The notes below the pieces were generated by a model, which saw only the letters and a program-made list of their open reading frames with translations, was not told where the DNA came from and did not search any database. 64,000 nucleotides of DNA from Papaver somniferum (lineage: Eukaryota > Streptophyta > Magnoliopsida > Ranunculales > Papaveraceae), in NCBI RefSeq assembly GCF_003573695.1, contig NC_039362.1:1338929-1402928 (forward strand), in the 5' to 3' direction. Both the position numbers and the translations under genes were made by a program. Positions within the stretch are counted from its first letter, which is position 1. Every line of letters begins with the position of its first letter. Positions 33,365-45,673 of the stretch are shown here, one piece after another.

Positions 33365-36300
33365 TCACTAAAACAGATGACATCTAGGACAGAAAAAGTA
33401 GATGTATCAATAAATCCAGTAAAACTTCTCAAACATTTTAATCTGTGTTGGAAAATCATACAAACTCCACCAACATCTGTGCATAAATCTTAAGATCCAT
33501 TTGAAGTAGCAAGCAGAAATGTTCAAGTATGGTTAGAGAGAAAGTCTAAGAGCCTAGAAACTATTCAACAATGCTTTTGTACAATAACCATAGTGGGATC
33601 TATGGTAGAAACTAGCACGAATGTATGGGTTGGTGAGGAGAATTTTGTAATCAGTAAAATTTGTTTGCTTAGAAAAAATGTAAGTCGGATTGTTACACTA
33701 CTGGATAAAATTGATATAACTAAATGAAGTCGGTGGATATTAGGTGAAATTAATGGATAACAGGAAAAGTCGAAGGAATCTGGGTGAAGTTGAGCAAAAG
33801 TCGAGTGACACTAGATGAGATTCATGAATAAGCAAATTAAGAAATTGATGAAATCCATGTGAAGTCGGTGAAATTGATCAGTAAAATTATTTTAAATGTC
33901 GAGGAAATGGATGGAACACCGATGAAAACAAGTAAGGTCAAGCCATATTGCATAAGCATGATGGGTAAAGGTAAAATGAGTGAGGTCATTGAACATTAAA
34001 GGAATTTGGTAGATAACCAGAGAAATCAATAAAATGCGAGTGCAATTCATCTCTATGATTCACCGAAACATTCACCCAACTCAAGAGTTCGTTCATTCTC
34101 ATTGAATATGCTTGGATATTTTCATAAGTCGATTCCCAAACCGGATTATACGACTTTACAATCTGTTTAATCTCGAAAAAGAAAGAGAAAACCTAAATAG
34201 TTATCTTTATTTTCGTCTTTCTCTTATCCTCTCATCCGGGTATATGCTTCTCCCTTAACCCCACTAAAAAAAAAACTAAGACTAAAAAATAAAGAACAGT
34301 AACTCGTCAGTATTTTTCCCCCGTCTAAACTCATAAAATTAATAAGGAAACTTGGAATCAGAAGAAAAACAAGAAATATGAATTCAATTTGATACTTAGA
34401 CCACCAAAGTGTACATAAATATGTATCCTCTCGAGAAATTTGGCGACCCTCAAGAACGTTTTGAGGATCCATCAAATAATATTTATTTCAAGATCGGAAA
34501 GTCGTTATATTAGCCAAAAACGTATATGATTTAGGTTGCAATACTATTAGTCTAGCGTAGCAGATTTGGATTTTCATACCAAGTTCAGATTCACTGGTGA
34601 ACTAAGTCCATCTAACTCAATTAGGGTTGTCAGTGGGTACCCTATTACCAGAAACATAACTGACATTGATTGATTTGTCTGGTTATGGGTCCTTAAATCG
34701 GGCCCATTAGCAATCTAGATACCGACCGGTATTATCTTATTTAGACCCAAAATCTCACGATGTCTGACTGGTTAATGATTTTTTTCATCAAATGTTTTGT
34801 CTAGTTTTGATTTTGGTTATTTCTCATTTTTATTTCCGATTTTTTCTTAGGTTTAATCCTTATTTAGCACAATAATAAAAAATAACAAAAATAAAAAATA
34901 TTTATAGGGATAACATGAATTAAAGCCTAAAAGAGGGCTTAGCATCGGTTAATCTCATGGAAGATTCATTCGAATCTGTAGTTCGTTCAATGTTATTTAG
35001 ATACTTATATAAATCGATATTCAAAGAAAAAAAAATCAACTGACACTGGAATTCGTTAAATGTTTTTGGACAATCTTAGATATTTACATAAGTTGAGTCC
35101 AAGAAAGATTTATATCAATCTGTAACGTATTCGTTCTTACGGGACATGCTTGAGGATATATTGAATTCGGTTCCTAACAAGTTCATCAGAGTTTGTTCTC
35201 ATTAGATTTTACTGGATACAAATATTAAGATCTACTCAAGATGATTACGTATAAGACATAATTCCCTATGAGACTATGAGAGTTATCTCTAAACTCTGAA
35301 TCATTTTATAGTTATAAAGAGTCTTGAGGGAGTTAGCTTTTAAAATCTTCAACAATAACATAAATTTGAACCAAAATCACAACCCACACCCAGAAATCAA
35401 CCACCAGAGGGTTCTATTCAACAATTGATTAAAAAGAAAACCATTACCGAAATCGAAATCATAGTTATAAGAAAAAATTACAGAAGACAGTTACTTTTTG
35501 CCCTAACTTTTGATGGAATCCTTTGATTTTCAAGTTTCAACAACTTCTTCATCCAATCGAAGTCAATGAAGAAAAAAAGAGAAATCTCGAAGTCAATGAA
35601 GAAGAAAAGATAAATACCTGTGAAATTGAAGAGAAAGAAGATGGGGAACCGAAGGAAGTAGTTGTTGAGAGAAATATCAACGAGGTGACTGGGGTATATG
35701 ATGAAGATGAGAAAGAAAGATCGGGACTGAGTAATCTATGTTTCGCCCAACGTATTATTTGGTGTAGCTGGACTATAAGATAGGAGTACCTCACTGCCAT
35801 AGATGGAAGCCACCTATCACCATCAAAGAGATCTGATGAGCAAATCTTGAGACCCAAGATCTTATGGTGAAAACCGGCTGCTGAAAATAATGGCAAATAT
35901 TATGGTTTTCGATATACTCTGCAGTGGTGCGAGTATAACCAAAGACCAAAGAGGGGAAAAAAAGTCTGGTAAAATGGAAGATTTTTGTTCAATAATTGCT
36001 AATATTATGGTTTCTAATGCGAATTTTGGATCACTTGATGAATTTTGATATATTATGGTATCATATCCAAACATTGAAAAATAAATGAAGATGGTGGATA
36101 TATTAGGTGAAATTTGATGCACTTAAGGGAAAATTTAAAAGAATCCGAGTGAAATTCAGCAAAATCGAGCGATATTGGGTTATATTGATGAATACCAAAG
36201 AAATTGAAGAAATACAAGTGACGTAGGATAAAATTGACTAAAATCGATGGACATTAGGTGAAATAAACAGATAGACGAGAAAAAGGACGGAATCCCGATA

Positions 36301-38300
36301 AAATTTGGTAAAATACTTTGGAGCCTAATAGGTTATGAAAAAATCATTTGACTTTAGATTTTTTTTTCTTTTTCGTTAAAGGTTAATGGTAAATACCATG
36401 ATTCGAACTTCAAATTTATTTTTTTGTAAAGTATTGGTGGAGTTAGCACCCCAACCCAACTCAAGAGGACTAAGCTTAAACAGGATGCCATGGCTTAAAA
36501 GCGCATACTTATTGTAACCAAGTTCGAAGATATATGTTAATTGTGTACACTAAATTGGGTTGGCACTAGCTCGACGGTTAAGACAAATAACTTTGTACCT
36601 GCTAACGTAAAAGGAAAACTGATTTTGTAGGTGATGGAAGATTGTTTCTTAGGCATCTGCAGATTGAAAAGATAGAATTGAACAATGGGGTTAGACGAAG
36701 AAAATGAATTATTGATTAATAAAACCAACATCTTATTTTGCTAAGGAAAAAAAACTCACTGGAGATTAAAAAAGCCCTAATTCAAAAATCCATAAAGATG
36801 TAGAAAACAAAAAAAGGAAGAAGAAGATTTACATAGATTTCTAATAATCCTAACTCTGAAATGGGTGGATATCCGAAGAAACCAATAAAATTCGAGTGTA
36901 ATTTAGTTAGGCGTCTTTATAATTTGTTGAAATATTCACCCAACTCAAGAATTCTTTAGATCTCATTGGATATGCTTAGATATTTACATAAATCGATTCC
37001 AAGGAAAGATTATACAAATCTATATAATCTGTGTAATCTCACTATATGTACATAAAAATTTACATAAGTAAATTTAAAAAAAGAACTATGAAACTCTATT
37101 ATTGAAATATCTATCATATAATTTGAAAAATAAAGAGAATACCTAACTATACTTCTTTCTGTTTTTTTTTATCCTCTCATCCTAGTATATGTTTTTCCCT
37201 TAACCTCACTCAAAAAAACTAAAAATGAGAAATAAAGGACGCTAACTCAACATTATTTTTCCCCTGTCTAAAGTCATCAAACTAATAACGAAACTTAGAC
37301 CGATAAGAAATACAAGAAACATGGATTCACTATTTGACTTAGATCACCAAAGTGCACACATGTATCCCCCTGAGTGAGTTCGACCAATGTTGACTAATGT
37401 TGTTATTAAAGTCCAGGTGAAAATGAGTGAGGTCGACCAACATTGAGGTCGTTTTAATTCCCATACTATAATTATTCAAAATTTTGATGAGTCAAATGTT
37501 GCTAACAATTCTCGAGTTCATTATTTTTTCCAAGATTCCTTCTCAATTATCGAATCATAGGTTACAGTCGAGATTTTTGGTCTAACATGAATGATATGTT
37601 ATAGTACCGTTCCCCAATAACTTTACCAATGAGCCACTGTCAGATTGAAAGTTGAACTTTTACAATAGAAATAAAAAATCCTTAATTATTTTTTATAAAG
37701 ACTCCATATAATGTTACCATGTCCACTAGAGGGTGAGGAGGCATGTGCTGTGAATTTACCATGTGTCCATGCCCATGGCACGTCTCAGTGAACTGTATTG
37801 ATGTGTGTGCACGTGGCTGTAAAATAACCATTAGATCTTCCTCAACCTATCAAGTAGGCGACAGATATGTATAATCATAGTTTCACAATGAAAACATAGT
37901 TTTCTCCTAGTTTCTTCCAGATCCAGCGTATTTCTCCCCATCTCTATCTTAGGTAGAAAATTTATCCTCGAGAGGAAATTTTGGCATAAAATTAGGGATT
38001 ATTGTTCTACAGTTTTGGAAATATATCTGCATCGCCGTAGGATGATTGTGTTGATTATATTGATAAGGATTGGAAGAAGATATCAAGTGGTAATAATGTC
38101 GGTCCAAAAACTTTCGATTTTAACCCTAACAATTTTTGGGCGGGATGAAAATCAAAAGAAAATCCCTTTGGGCGGGGATTATTCCCGCTTGGTGTTTTGG
38201 AAAAGCTATAAATCTCAACCCTAAAATCATTCCAGAGATGTTAAAGAAAATTTTTTTTTGGGGGAATTATCAGAGATCAAAAACAGCAAGGTACATAACT
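33365..38300. repeat. CACTA interior with diverged ~2.85-kb-spaced direct duplication
   Basis: 34,030-34,490 and 36,880-37,380 are clearly similar: cacccaactcaaga, tatgcttggatatt / tatgcttagatatt, atcctctcatcc, tttttccccyrtctaaa and caccaaagtgyacac occur in the same order. A third, weaker copy of the gatatttacataagt... motif lies near 35,060-35,150. The flanks also share ggtgaaattgatgaat-type phrases (33,700-33,900 and 36,080-36,290). No gene: the Glu-rich frame at 35523-35783 has no domain and arises from gaagaa-rich sequence. Confidence 0.65.
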
Positions 38301-38310
38301 TACGATTTTT

Positions 38311-38526
38311 AATTTGATTCATGAGTTCATAAATTGATATTGGGCTATTTGATTGAATCTGAAATTGGGGTTACATATTTTTAATTTGATTCATGAGTTC
38401 ATAAATTGATATTAGGCTATTTGATTGAATCTGAAATTGGGGTTACATATTTTTAATTTGATTCATGAGTTCATAAATTGATATTACGCCTGTTCAACTG
38501 AATTGAAATTGGGGTTACATATTTTG
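38311..38526. repeat. 72-bp tandem repeat, three copies
   Basis: Units start aatttgattcatgagttcat at 38311, 38383 and 38455. The first two are almost identical; the third diverges after gatatta. Confidence 0.93.
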
Positions 38527-38735
38527 ATGGCTAGTGTTTTGGTCTAAATTTGGCCTTGTCTGTAGCTCTTTAGAGCTTCTCTAGTACATTTAACCTTTTT
38601 ACTCAAAAAAAAAAATTGGGGTTACATAGGATTCATCAAGTTGTGCAGAATAGTTGGGTGTATGCTATCCTGCTTAAGTTAGGTGTTCCTTTCCATCAGG
38701 TTGTGGAGAATAGTTCAAAACATAAAATAATGCAT

Positions 38736-38940
38736 CTACAGAGTATCGCAATGACACCCGCACCTATAGTTCAAAACAGAAAATAATGCATCTATAGTTG
38801 TGACAGCAATATGTGTTTCCATATGACATACGACCCACAACCCACCAACAATAAAAACTATGAGTATCGCAATGACACCCGCACCAAGACAAATTCCTCC
38901 CTCTTTGCCTAGGCTAGTCAATGCAAAAAATACACCACTA
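38736..38940 (-). pseudogene. Possible captured membrane-protein fragment
   Basis: The minus strand reads about 61 codons with one strong membrane segment (GAGVIAILIVFIVGGLWVV) next to TSLGKEGGICLG. Short pieces are duplicated nearby: gagtatcgcaatgacaccc at about 38,742 and 38,863, and caaaacataaaataatgcatc-like at 38,717 and 38,773. Source gene unknown; it could be chance. Confidence 0.25.
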
Positions 38941-39192
38941 CCGCCATCGGTAGAGGTGTAAGGTAGTAACAGTAGTAATAGTAGTAGTACTAAGTAGATG
39001 GAATTGAACCTTTGTATGTTAACCTTTTTCTATACTTGTCTCTACATGATTCATCAGGTTGTGCAGAATAGTTGGGTGTATGCTATCCTGCTTAATCCTA
39101 TGCTTGTCTCTACAGGATTGTTATAGTTTTGTAATATCATTCTTGCTATTCAGATTTGGTTTCGTGACTGATCTTTTCTTATTCCTTTCCAG

Positions 39193-42100
39193 ATGTCTCA
39201 AACCAAAAAACAACTTTCCAAGAACAAAATTGGGAGCTCCGATGGAGCAAGCATAGCCCCTGGACAGTTGGGGTCAAATTATGGTAAGAATTATATTGTC
39301 AGATGACGGTATATAATGAAGTGTGTAGCATGTGTTAATTTGTTAATTCATTTTTGTCCTACAGGTAGCGTAAATAATAGAGGAGGAAGGGCTAGTAAAC
39401 TCGGTCGTCAACAATCAGTGCGCCATTCATTGGAGGATTTAGTTGAACCACCATCGCGTTCAGGAAAATCAAGAAGAGGATCAATATTCCAACAAGTTTG
39501 TAGAAGGCAACAACAACCAATGAATCAGCAACCATCATCTCAAATCGAAGACCATGAACAAGTGGAGGAAGAATACCTTCAACCACCAGAAGAAAGATCA
39601 TGAAGAACTTGTAACACTCCCTTGCCAACACGTTCACCACCACCGCGAGACAGGGGTGGACAAAGTCTTCCTATAACACCAAGCAGGTTACCTCTAATTG
39701 ATGATGATTTTCTTGATTCTCCGAGAAGATCTCCTAGAGGACTTGGCAGTAACCGAGTACTAACCAGCAGGTCTAATGATTTTATTATTTCGTTAAGGAG
39801 ATCTCCAAGGGGACTCGGCAATAATCGGGTACAAAGATCGCTTGAGGCAAAGTACAATTTTTCAAATGCCGGACATATGCAAAGACATCATCATGTCCAA
39901 CATCAATCAGATCATCTTTAAAACACTCAAGTATCAAGTTCTTCTCGGCAACAACAACTATGAAGTTTACAACATCAGGGTAGTCAAAGTTCATCTTCCC
40001 AACGACAATCTCAAACACCATCAAATGGCGCTCCTCTTGGAAATAGAAACATCTCGCATCAGAATCCTTCACGCTCTGAGCCACAACAAAATGATACTCC
40101 TGAAGATCAACACCTCCAGCGGCAGCATCCTTCACGTTCAACATCTAATTCTCCCTAGTCAAATGAAGAATGTGGAACTGCAGAAACAACAGGTAAGTAT
40201 AAATATATGCATATGTGAAAATAAAAGATACAGACCACTTCATTTTATTTGTTTGCGCGAGTTCACTTGTATGTTCACTTTTAATATTAAACAGCTGTAC
40301 CATTAAGAAAAAAAGAGGGCGCAACTGTATGAAGGAACTTGCCAAATTCAGGGGACAAATACTTCAGTTGGATCTCTATGAAGGTAGACTATATGGTTAT
40401 AAAAACGAAGTCGCAATCAATTCAGTCTACATGTGGACTAGGCAAAGTCAGAACTGTCCTTTGAATTACGATGCATTTGATGATATTCCTCCTGGAAAAA
40501 TTCAGCGGGTGATCATAAATCTCTATGTATGTATTAGAAGTCATTGTGTTATTCCAATTTTAATAATAGTTTTTGTTAAAGTAATAATTATGATGTTTTA
40601 ATGTCAATTATAACTCCCAGCTAATCAGTTTTTTCTCAACCAGGACTACTTTACCATCAAGTCTCGCACTGGAGAAGACCCAGAGGAAGCAATCAAGAAA
40701 ATAATGAGGAATCCATATAACAGGCATAGGCACAAAATTCATTAAGCATACCTAAAGATTCAAAACCTTAGTGGTCAAGAGGAAGCTTTGGCCTCCGAAC
40801 CACCCTCTGAACTGGAGATTAACAAAGAAGATTGGATATATATGTGCAACACTTTCGCCACGCCAGGTTTCAAGCTATATACATTCAGTTACATGTGATC
40901 TTTTCATCAAACTATCATTGCTTATGTGTTAGATTCTGAGTTTACTTGTGGATACACTATAACCATAAAATTAGATTGCATATTCAATTTTATGTCACCT
41001 AGTGATACACCCCTTATACAATTTCTTTGCTTCTTTGAAAATTTATTGTTCCTAATTAGGAATGTGTTCTTTTCCGTAAGGGTATGCATTTGAACTTCCT
41101 ATCTGTTCTTCTATTGTCAAATATGCGTAGCATACCTAGTTTTAGATTGTATTGATCTCGTACCTTTGTAAAATATGCGTAAAGGTGTTATGTTTCCTGA
41201 GTTGTAGTTGAACTGTACCACATTTTGTTCTTCATGTAGTTGGATTCCCTATCTGTTCAGACTGTATGTCCAGTTTTTGGTTCTCTTTGGTGTTTGAACT
41301 GTACCACGTTTTGTTTTTAAAATATAATTAGCAGGTATGCATTTGAACTTCCTATGTTCTTCTATTGTCAAATATGCGTAGCATACCTAGTTTTAGACTG
41401 TATTGATCTCGTACCTTTGTAAAATATGCGTAAAGGTGTTATTTTGACTAAGTTGTAGTTGAATTGTACCACATTTTGTTCTTCATGTAGTTGGATTCCC
41501 TATCTGTTCAGACTGTATGTCCAGTTTTTGGTTCTCTTTGGTGTTTGAACTGTACCACATTTTTTTTAAACTATAGTTAGCAGGGTATGCATTTGAACTT
41601 CTTATCTGTTCTTCTATTGTCAAATATGCGTAGCATACCTCGTTTTAGACTGTAATGATCTCGTACCTTTGTAAATGTTTGGGTCACTAGAGAGCACTTC
41701 CAAAGCAAGGTAGAGGGAAGTCACAAATAGATAAATGTTTAAGTGTGATAATAATTATTCTTACTTGGGAGTAAAATAGTTAGGCATCAAATCCCCTTGC
41801 TCTCTGGCTGAATACTTGTAAACTTAGTGGTTTCTACTGCACATCCTTCCGAGGCAATGGTAATGGTGAATCTAATATGAGATTCCTTATCGTTAGAGTG
41901 GATGAATCTCAACTGACAAGACCAACTAAACCGAAATTGCTGTCTAGGCTGTACATTTATATGTCTGTTGCATATAGTGTCATGGTAACAGATGCTTATT
42001 GTGAATTTAGTAGTGAGATTTCTTCTGGTTCTAGTGGATATATCTCGATTTTACAAGGAAACTTAATCGGTAATGCAGTATTCAAGTTTTGACTTTCCTT

Positions 42101-43069
42101 GAAAGAGCCTCCTGTAGAATGTGTAGAATGTTAAAATATCATGTTATATATATGTTATGAATACACTGAGGAGTTTCTTAAGCTAACAGATGGTGGAGTT
42201 TAAATGACAGAAAAAATCAGACAGAGGGACTGTGGCTGCTAAAGCAAAGGAAATTAATCATAGTGCAGGCAACAAAAGTTTTGCCAGCGTAGAATATGAT
42301 TTGGTATGCATTATTGTATCTCATTCCATCTACTGATGTTTGTTCGAATTCGTGTTTTATATACCGTGTAGTGTTAACTTACTTGGTTTGTATGCAACTG
42401 GTTGCTGCTTCAAAGATTATGGAGAACAAGCCTTGTGATGCGGTGATTTTGTTCTCAGAAACCCATGGTTCTAAAAAATTACCACCGAAATGTCAGGAGA
42501 TGAAAGTAAGACACACTACAAATATACTTTGAATTTTGTGTCTTAATTAATCTCTGCAAAAGTATATAATCATGTATGGTTGTCTGTAATTTATGTAGAA
42601 AATAATGGAGGACATGAAAAAAGCAACACTGTGAGGAGAATCTAGTAAAACTCCATCTGACATATATGAAACTGTCTATAATGAACAACGTGGGAGTCTT
42701 AAAAAACGTCATCGCAAAGCTTCTCACACTCACAAGAGTTTGGCTGATTTAAGGGGAAAATAAATACAATTGTTGAACGGAAGAATTGAGTCTCTACAGA
42801 CAGAAAACATGCTACAGAGAAGAGAAACACATCGGCTTACTGATCTAATGAATAATTTTTTTTCTAAACATTATCCTTACATGGTTGTACCAGATGTATC
42901 AGATGATGAAATGGAGGATGATGCGGAGGTCTGTGGGCGAGATGAGGATCTTGATGTGGAAGGTCAAAATGATGAGGATGACTATCATGACCTAGAGGAT
43001 GAAAACTACATCCGTAACTATCCTGATATGGAGCCCCGAAATGTGGAAGGTGCCATGGATGATGAATGA
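39193..43069 (+). pseudogene. CACTA tnpA-like (plant transposase, Ptta/En/Spm type) gene, broken
   Basis: Exon 1 is 39193-39283 (MSQTKKQLSKNKIGSSDGAS), with donor GTAAGAA. Exon 2 starts 39365 and continues in frame, but is cut by TGA at 39601-39603 and later by a frameshift near 39,920. It is Gln/Ser/Arg-rich with two PRRSPRGLG-type repeats. Then comes the conserved core: KRGRNCMKELAKFRGQILQL and NSVYMWTRQSQNCPLNYDAF (40304-40524). After an intron follows DYFTIKSRTGEDPEEAIKKI, with a TAA at 40743. Later exons hold PCDAVILFSETHGSKKLPPK (42430-42500) and an acidic coiled-coil tail (LNGRIESLQTENMLQRRE, to 43069). The family binds CACTA subterminal repeats. At least three lesions make it non-functional as read. 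Confidence 0.85.
41081..41678. repeat. ~250-bp tandem repeat (2.4 copies) in a tnpA intron
   Basis: ggtatgcatttgaacttcc starts copies at 41081, 41334 and 41584 (periods 253 and 250). The third is truncated near ctcgtacctttgtaaa. Confidence 0.93.
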
Positions 43070-44081
43070 TTTTCTTTATTTGAAAGACTGACATGGAGGA
43101 TCCCAGTTCGGAGTGGGCCAGCCAGTGATGAATGAATTTCTATTTGATTTTGTTTTGTGTTTTTTTTTCTTTCTTGTTTTCTTCTGATATCAGGATATTA
43201 AGGTAGGGAGAATGATAACGTGTAGTATGGGTTTTTGTAGCAAGGTGTTATGACTTTTTACTCTTGGTTTTGGAAATGAAATGCATATTTTATTAATTTG
43301 TTTTGTCGATGCATATAATAATCATACAAGAAAAAACAACTACATTTATACAAAAAAATTATTAATTAGAATATGATCAAAAATGGTAATTACCATATTA
43401 ATTATGATAATTATTTATGAGTTTAATTTTGATATTAATTACAATATTAATTAAAAAATAATTTAAGATTTTAATTACCATATTAATTACAATAATTAAT
43501 TGTGATATTAATTACGATATTAATTACGGTATCATGCATCCATAAAATCAAAATAATTACATTACAAAATGTTAGTTTTCGTCATAGTTTCGGAATGATT
43601 TGGGAACCATACGCCAACTAGCAAATTTAATTGTTTAACGATTCGGTAACTATCAACCAACTTCAACTTAATTTCCTATAGCTATTGTAATTGCGAAATC
43701 ATAATATTTGGCTACCACCAAATTAATTACTAAATAATTCCACAACAAGATTTTAATTTAGTTGCCATATTATGTGGAAAGTTACTGACAACTACGCTGA
43801 CTATGTTGTTAATATGTTTGGCAACTTTTGAACAACTGTAAAAATTAGCGGTTTTAATTAATTGCATTTAACTAAGTAATTTATTTGGCTTCTATAACAT
43901 AAGTTGCCAAAAGAAGCCATGGCAACTAGGTATTTTTAGTAGTTGCCTTTACATTTGGAAACATCCCATACGGCAACTTAGGCTCCGCAACTAGCATTAG
44001 TTGCCTATGTGTTTGGCAATTAAAAACTCATTTTCGGCAATCAAACTGGTGTGGTTGCCAATGCTTAGGTTTTTTGTAGTG
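43070..44081. other. CACTA 3' subterminal region
   Basis: Non-coding. 43,360-43,560 is very AT-rich, with repeated attaattac/gatattaatt motifs. 43,560-44,081 carries the ggcaac/gttgcc motif array leading to the terminal inverted repeat. Confidence 0.7.
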
Positions 44082-44084
44082 CAA

Positions 44085-44630
44085 ATTAAATCTTCAAGTC
44101 ATTAACCTAATATGGTTTTGGAAAAACCTAGGTTAAAGGAAAATCAACTCTAGTTTGCAACTAGGACACAGGAAAGTGTCGGGATTAGGTTTAGTAGTTT
44201 CTAGAGTTCTCTCTTATATAGTGTTTCAAATCAGGGTTCCTTTCAATCAAACTTAAGATAGCTTAGTAACAAAGCATTCAATATTCACCGTTACATGAAA
44301 TCCTAATTTAAGATTCAAGCTAAGTTTGCTTAGAAATTAAGCAATTAATCTCTACCGTTAGATGGTCTTAGCTAGTAACACACAAATGAAATATACTTAT
44401 ATTTAGATATGGGTAACCATACCTAAACGTGTATATTGAGTTGGCTCAATAACAGTTAACCGAAGCTAGCCATATGAACACTTTTGTCTTAGCCGTGTTC
44501 ATCTAACACTTCTAAATCAAATATAATGATCAATCAATCATGATAGATAATAAAATGAATCTAATTTTGAAATCATACGGAAGCGTAAATCACCATAGCG
44601 GGTTCGAAAGTGAAAAAAATTAAGGACAAT
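44085..44630. repeat. Right half of the repeat interrupted by the CACTA element
   Basis: Joins logically to 25,960-26,072 across the CAA duplication. Motif order (aaacctaggtt, gactctag-like, a ctctcttatatag tract, aacttaagat...) resembles the 1-4.9 kb tandem unit (aaacctaggttcttaagg, ctctctatttatag). Non-coding and probably from the same transposon family. Confidence 0.5.
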
Positions 44631-45673
44631 TACGCCATCCTGTTTGAAGGAGGACTGCCTAAATGAATTGCATCAAATATTTTTTCTTATAACTGCTAAC
44701 GGGTACCAGGTTACGGGGTGATACCAAATTTCATATTGATAAGGTGATACCCGTTAGCTCTATTGCAATATCTTCACTGTTACTTCCTGCATCCCTAATA
44801 TATAGGTGGAGATTTTTTTTATTTTTTTTGAAGCATGTATTTTATTAAAAAGGTTGAGAATGTGAAATCTTTTTAATTAAAAAATTGTTTGGCTTTCATA
44901 AATTTTCATTTTTCATGTTTTTTCTTCTTTTTACCTTTTGTCTTATTCTCATTATAATTTCCCATACAACATAAATAAGAATGCGTATGTCAAAAGTTTT
45001 AGAACCCCGCCTATTTAGTGGGACTAAAAAAATCTAATATTTAAGAAGGCGTATCATAGTTGATAATAGAATCCGGAGAAGACTAATAACTAATCCAATT
45101 TTTATTTTGTTTATACTGTTATAAAAGAAGAAAACCAAGACTACTAATGGAGGTTACCAAGTTTAGTGGAGATGTACCAAGCCAAAGTAAAATATGTTTT
45201 GTCCTATATGAAAATCTTTTTTACGTTACCAAGTTTAGTGGAGATGTACCAAGCCTAATCCGGTACTCCTATTAGCAATCTTTGAAGAAAGTGTCTAGAA
45301 ATACAAGCTTTGGCGATGGCTATTGCAAGAGGGCATATACAAAGAAGATAACAAAGACGGAGGGAACATTTTCAACAAATTTTTTTTCCCTTGGTCAATA
45401 ATAAAGATGGAGGGAGCATTTTTTACGATATTTTTTTTGTCTTGGTCGATATTTTTTTTTCTACAATATTTTTTTTGTTATCTTCATTTGTTTCTTGTCA
45501 ATCTTGCCCACAAATGGTTGAAAATGAGACAAGCAGACACTAGTAAACGAGCCAGTACCAACTTACTTTTGTAGTGGTAGTTGGTGGTGTCTGTTTTTCA
45601 TTATTGAGATCATCTGATACCACCAACTACACGATAATTCACAAGCAAGAAAGAAAGAAAGAAAGAAAAATTA
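44631..45673. other. Intergenic, upstream of the dioxygenase gene
   Basis: Contains a 63-bp hairpin-capable segment with gctaacgggta (44696) and tacccgttagc (to 44758). A direct repeat of gttaccaagtttagtggaga, 69 bp apart, starts near 45,157 and 45,226. The region also has several T-rich tracts. A TATAAAAG at 45120-45127 is some 550 bp upstream of the ATG; no closer TATA box was seen. A gaaa-repeat leader (45648-45669) directly precedes the ATG. Confidence 0.45.

Larger units (their letters stand above)
26073..44081. mobile_element. CACTA (En/Spm) DNA transposon, ~18 kb, with nested insertions
   Basis: The left end CACTACAAAAAATCCTAGCA (26073) and the right end, which reads CACTACAAAAAACCTAAGCA on the minus strand (ending 44081), form the TIRs. 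The 3-bp target duplication CAA is at 26070-26072 and 44082-44084. Both termini are followed by ~500 bp of subterminal ttgcc/ggcaac motifs (26,073-26,600 and 43,560-44,081), the usual binding arrays of CACTA TnpA. Inside are a broken tnpA-like gene (39193-43069, plus strand), an inserted gypsy element (28523-33359), possible captured exons (27.3-28.4 kb, 38.7 kb) and internal duplications. No tnpD-type (DDE) transposase was found, so it is non-autonomous. Without the gypsy insert it would be about 13.2 kb. Confidence 0.92.

Noticed and set aside
35523..35783. Glu/Lys-rich 86-codon frame
   Set aside because: Arises from gaagaa-type low complexity, with an equally long opposite-strand frame and no conservation.
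42864..43094. Minus-strand 76-codon His-rich frame
   Set aside because: Antisense shadow of the acidic tail of the tnpA-like gene.
45323..45574. 83-codon frame just upstream of the dioxygenase as a separate small gene
   Set aside because: Phe/Ile-rich because of T runs; no start context, conservation or domain.
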